A stretch of DNA of 8,745 bases from Deinococcus sp. (GTDB taxonomy: Bacteria; Deinococcota; Deinococci; Deinococcales; Deinococcaceae). Position numbers and translations under genes: made by a program. Shown in pieces: positions 7,689 to 8,745 of this stretch (positions are counted from its first letter, which is position 1; every line of letters starts with the position of its first letter). The notes under the pieces are model-generated. The model saw only the letters and a list, made by a program, of their open reading frames with translations, was not told where the DNA came from and did no database searches. The stretch is taken from NCBI GenBank assembly GCA_018260375.1, contig JAGLBF010000017.1, forward strand, positions 16,468 to 25,212, read 5' to 3'.

Positions 7689-7710
7689 AATACGTTGGGC
7701 AAGCCTTTAG

Positions 7711-7725
7711 GCGTGGTAACCATGC
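7711..7725 (+). terminator. Weak candidate terminator after tyrS
   Basis: A 6-bp stem GCGTGG / CCATGC (one G-T wobble) with a 3-nt loop, followed by moderately T-rich GTTTATGGGTTTATG. There is no clean T-run, so this is only a weak call. Confidence 0.3.
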
Positions 7726-7742
7726 GTTTATGGGTTTATGTA

Positions 7743-7771
7743 TTGACTGTCCACTTTTACCTTGTTCTAAA
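7743..7771 (+). promoter_or_regulatory. Candidate promoter of the MoaD-MoaE fusion gene
   Basis: TTGACT (7743-7748), a 17-nt spacer and TCTAAA (7766-7771). The -35 matches consensus at 5 of 6 bases, the -10 at 4 of 6. Transcription would start near 7778, leaving a leader of about 140 nt. Confidence 0.5.
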
Positions 7772-7777
7772 CGTGAT

Positions 7778-7917
7778 GAAAGAAGGTCAGCGGGCTTAGG
7801 AATACGCGTTTCGTGTCATGGAAGTGCGGGCAGGCCCCTTCTGACTTTGCTGGTCTGAAGCGGAATGCGTAGAACATGCAGGCATCTTTTTCACTACCCT
7901 TCCAAAAGGAAATGTAT
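7778..7917 (+). promoter_or_regulatory. Long structured leader of the MoaD-MoaE fusion gene
   Basis: AGAAG (7781-7785) can pair with CTTCT (7838-7842), stacked on GGGC (7792-7795) / GCCC (7834-7837), enclosing a small ACGCG / CGTGT hairpin (7804-7816). An alternative GTCAG (7786-7790) / CTGAC (7841-7845) pairing excludes the outer stem. A switch controlled by a cofactor is possible, but I cannot match it to a known riboswitch. AAAAGGA (7904-7910) is the ribosome binding site and sets the start at 7918 (7-nt spacing); it is too close to the ATG at 7912. Confidence 0.4.
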
Positions 7918-8613
7918 ATGCAGCTCACCCTTCACTTTTTTGCCCGCTTGCGCCGAGAACTGGGACAAGATACCTTACAAGTTAGCGTAGACAATGGTCT
8001 GAGCGTGCGGCAGCTGGCCCAGCAGCTTATGGCCCAGCATGGTCTACAGCTTAAGGGGTGCATGGTGGCGGTCAATGACGAGTATGCAGAGCCTGATCAA
8101 GTGCTGCAAAGTGGCGATGAAGTGGCGTTTTTGCCGCCCGTTGCAGGAGGAAGCGGTATACCCTCTGATGGGGACATTCCTGCTGACTATTTTGCGCTTA
8201 CCACCCAACCGCTGCGCCTGGAAGACGCCGCAACCCACCTGAGCGCGGCGGCACACGGGGCCAACGCTTTTTTTTCGGGAACAGTGCGCTCACCCAATGA
8301 CGGGCAACAGGTCAGCGCCATAGACTACGAAGGCTACGAGGCGCTGGCCCTCAATGTCATGGCCTCTTGCGCGGCGCAGGTGCGTCAAAAGTTCGGCCCG
8401 CTGAGCGTGTATACCGTTCACCGGTTGGGCCGCGTTGTTCCTGGCGAATCCAGCCTCATCATTGGAGTCAGCAGCGCCCACCGCCGCGCAGCTTTAGACG
8501 CTTGTAGCGAACTGTTAGAGCTGCTCAAGGCAGAATTGCCCGTGTGGAAGTATGAACATGACTGTAGTGGCGAACACTGGGTAGCGGGGACGGCGGCGCA
8601 TAAGACCCTGTAA
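7918..8613 (+). CDS. moaX: Fused molybdopterin synthase, MoaD-MoaE (MoaX-like)
   Basis: Converts cyclic pyranopterin monophosphate (precursor Z) to molybdopterin by adding dithiolene sulfur. The 231-residue protein joins both subunits. Residues 1-78 are the ubiquitin-like sulfur carrier MoaD (LTLHFFARLRREL, GDEVAFLPPVAGG) ending in Gly77-Gly78. After a linker (SGIPSDGDIP), residues about 89-231 are MoaE: FFSGTVR with R124, YEGYEALA, VHRLGRVVPGE (H168, R169), SSAHRRAALDAC, and the catalytic lysines K204 and K211 in LLKAELPVWKYE. The MoaD Gly-Gly must be a free C-terminus to carry thiocarboxylate, so cleavage after Gly78 is expected, as reported for mycobacterial MoaX. Start set by AAAAGGA; upstream in-frame ATG codons at 7876 and 7912 are less likely. 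No other moa or moe gene is in the window. Confidence 0.96.
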   Translation: MQLTLHFFARLRRELGQDTLQVSVDNGLSVRQLAQQLMAQHGLQLKGCMVAVNDEYAEPDQVLQSGDEVAFLPPVAGGSGIPSDGDIPADYFALTTQPLRLEDAATHLSAAAHGANAFFSGTVRSPNDGQQVSAIDYEGYEALALNVMASCAAQVRQKFGPLSVYTVHRLGRVVPGESSLIIGVSSAHRRAALDACSELLELLKAELPVWKYEHDCSGEHWVAGTAAHKTL

Positions 8614-8619
8614 AGGGGT

Positions 8620-8642
8620 GAGGAACTTGGGTTCTTCTTCTA
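8620..8642 (+). terminator. Candidate terminator after the MoaD-MoaE fusion
   Basis: GAGGAAC / GTTCTTC forms a 7-bp stem (one G-T wobble) around the tetraloop TTGG, followed by a pyrimidine-rich TTCTAC. It starts 6 nt after the stop codon. There is no pure T-run, so strength is doubtful. Confidence 0.45.
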
Positions 8643-8701
8643 CGCATGGCACTTCATTCCAGCACCAGCTGCACTTCCCTACCGCAAAATGCTTACTTTT
8701 G

Positions 8702-8745
8702 CTACGCCTGATAGTCTTCTTTGATCACGTTGTAATACGGACTGC
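8702..8745 (-). CDS. Possible C-terminus of a minus-strand gene (cut by edge)
   Basis: Reading leftward from the edge gives SPYYNVIKEDYQA and then TAG (8702-8704). The composition looks like a real protein end and the convergent placement is sensible, but 13 codons cannot prove a gene or show its family. The stretch overlaps TAATACGGACT, which resembles the arm of the hairpin at 4298-4346, so a repeat is the alternative reading. Confidence 0.3.
   Translation of the reverse strand, partial: SPYYNVIKEDYQA

Overview
The window looks like core chromosome from a Deinococcus-type bacterium (Deinococcota) with a moderate GC content, estimated by eye in the low to mid fifties percent. The reasons are the DnaA sequence around its S-Q-E-I-W N-terminal segment, a KMSKS-class TyrRS like the Thermus enzyme, a fused MoaD-MoaE protein, an orphan OmpR-type regulator, and several genes whose -10 box (TANNNT or close to it) lies exactly 6 nt before the ATG, the pattern of leaderless mRNAs common in Deinococcus. 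The genus assignment is inference from family knowledge; no database was searched.

Layout, left to right. Minus strand: dnaA (C-terminus cut by the left edge), preceded by a ypfJ-type membrane-anchored zinc metallopeptidase with a clear intrinsic terminator, then a 130-residue protein of unknown function. Plus strand: a beta-class carbonic anhydrase, divergent from the unknown gene, then an A-type Fe-S carrier (HesB/IscA/ErpA family). A 49-nt imperfect hairpin separates the Fe-S carrier from two convergent minus-strand response regulators: an OmpR-type regulator, and upstream of it a receiver-wHTH-BTAD (SARP-like) regulator. Plus strand again: tyrS, divergent from the second regulator, and a MoaD-MoaE fusion with a long structured leader. 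The last about 45 bases may hold the C-terminus of another minus-strand gene.

How the genes relate: this is a set of housekeeping and regulatory genes rather than one pathway. dnaA starts replication, tyrS charges tRNA-Tyr, the A-type carrier serves Fe-S cluster assembly, the fused molybdopterin synthase makes molybdopterin, and carbonic anhydrase balances CO2 and bicarbonate. The two response regulators are tandem and may be co-transcribed; neither has a histidine kinase in the window. I see no tRNA, rRNA, CRISPR array, transposase, prophage or defence gene.

Most interesting points: the uncertain dnaA start (an ATG with no Shine-Dalgarno, or ATT codons behind a strong one); the recurring leaderless promoter geometry; the internal Gly-Gly of the MoaD-MoaE fusion; the unexplained structured segments at 2256-2310, 4298-4346 and 7781-7842; and an in-frame repeat at the N-terminus of the carbonic anhydrase. 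I did not find convincing evidence of a new multi-gene system.
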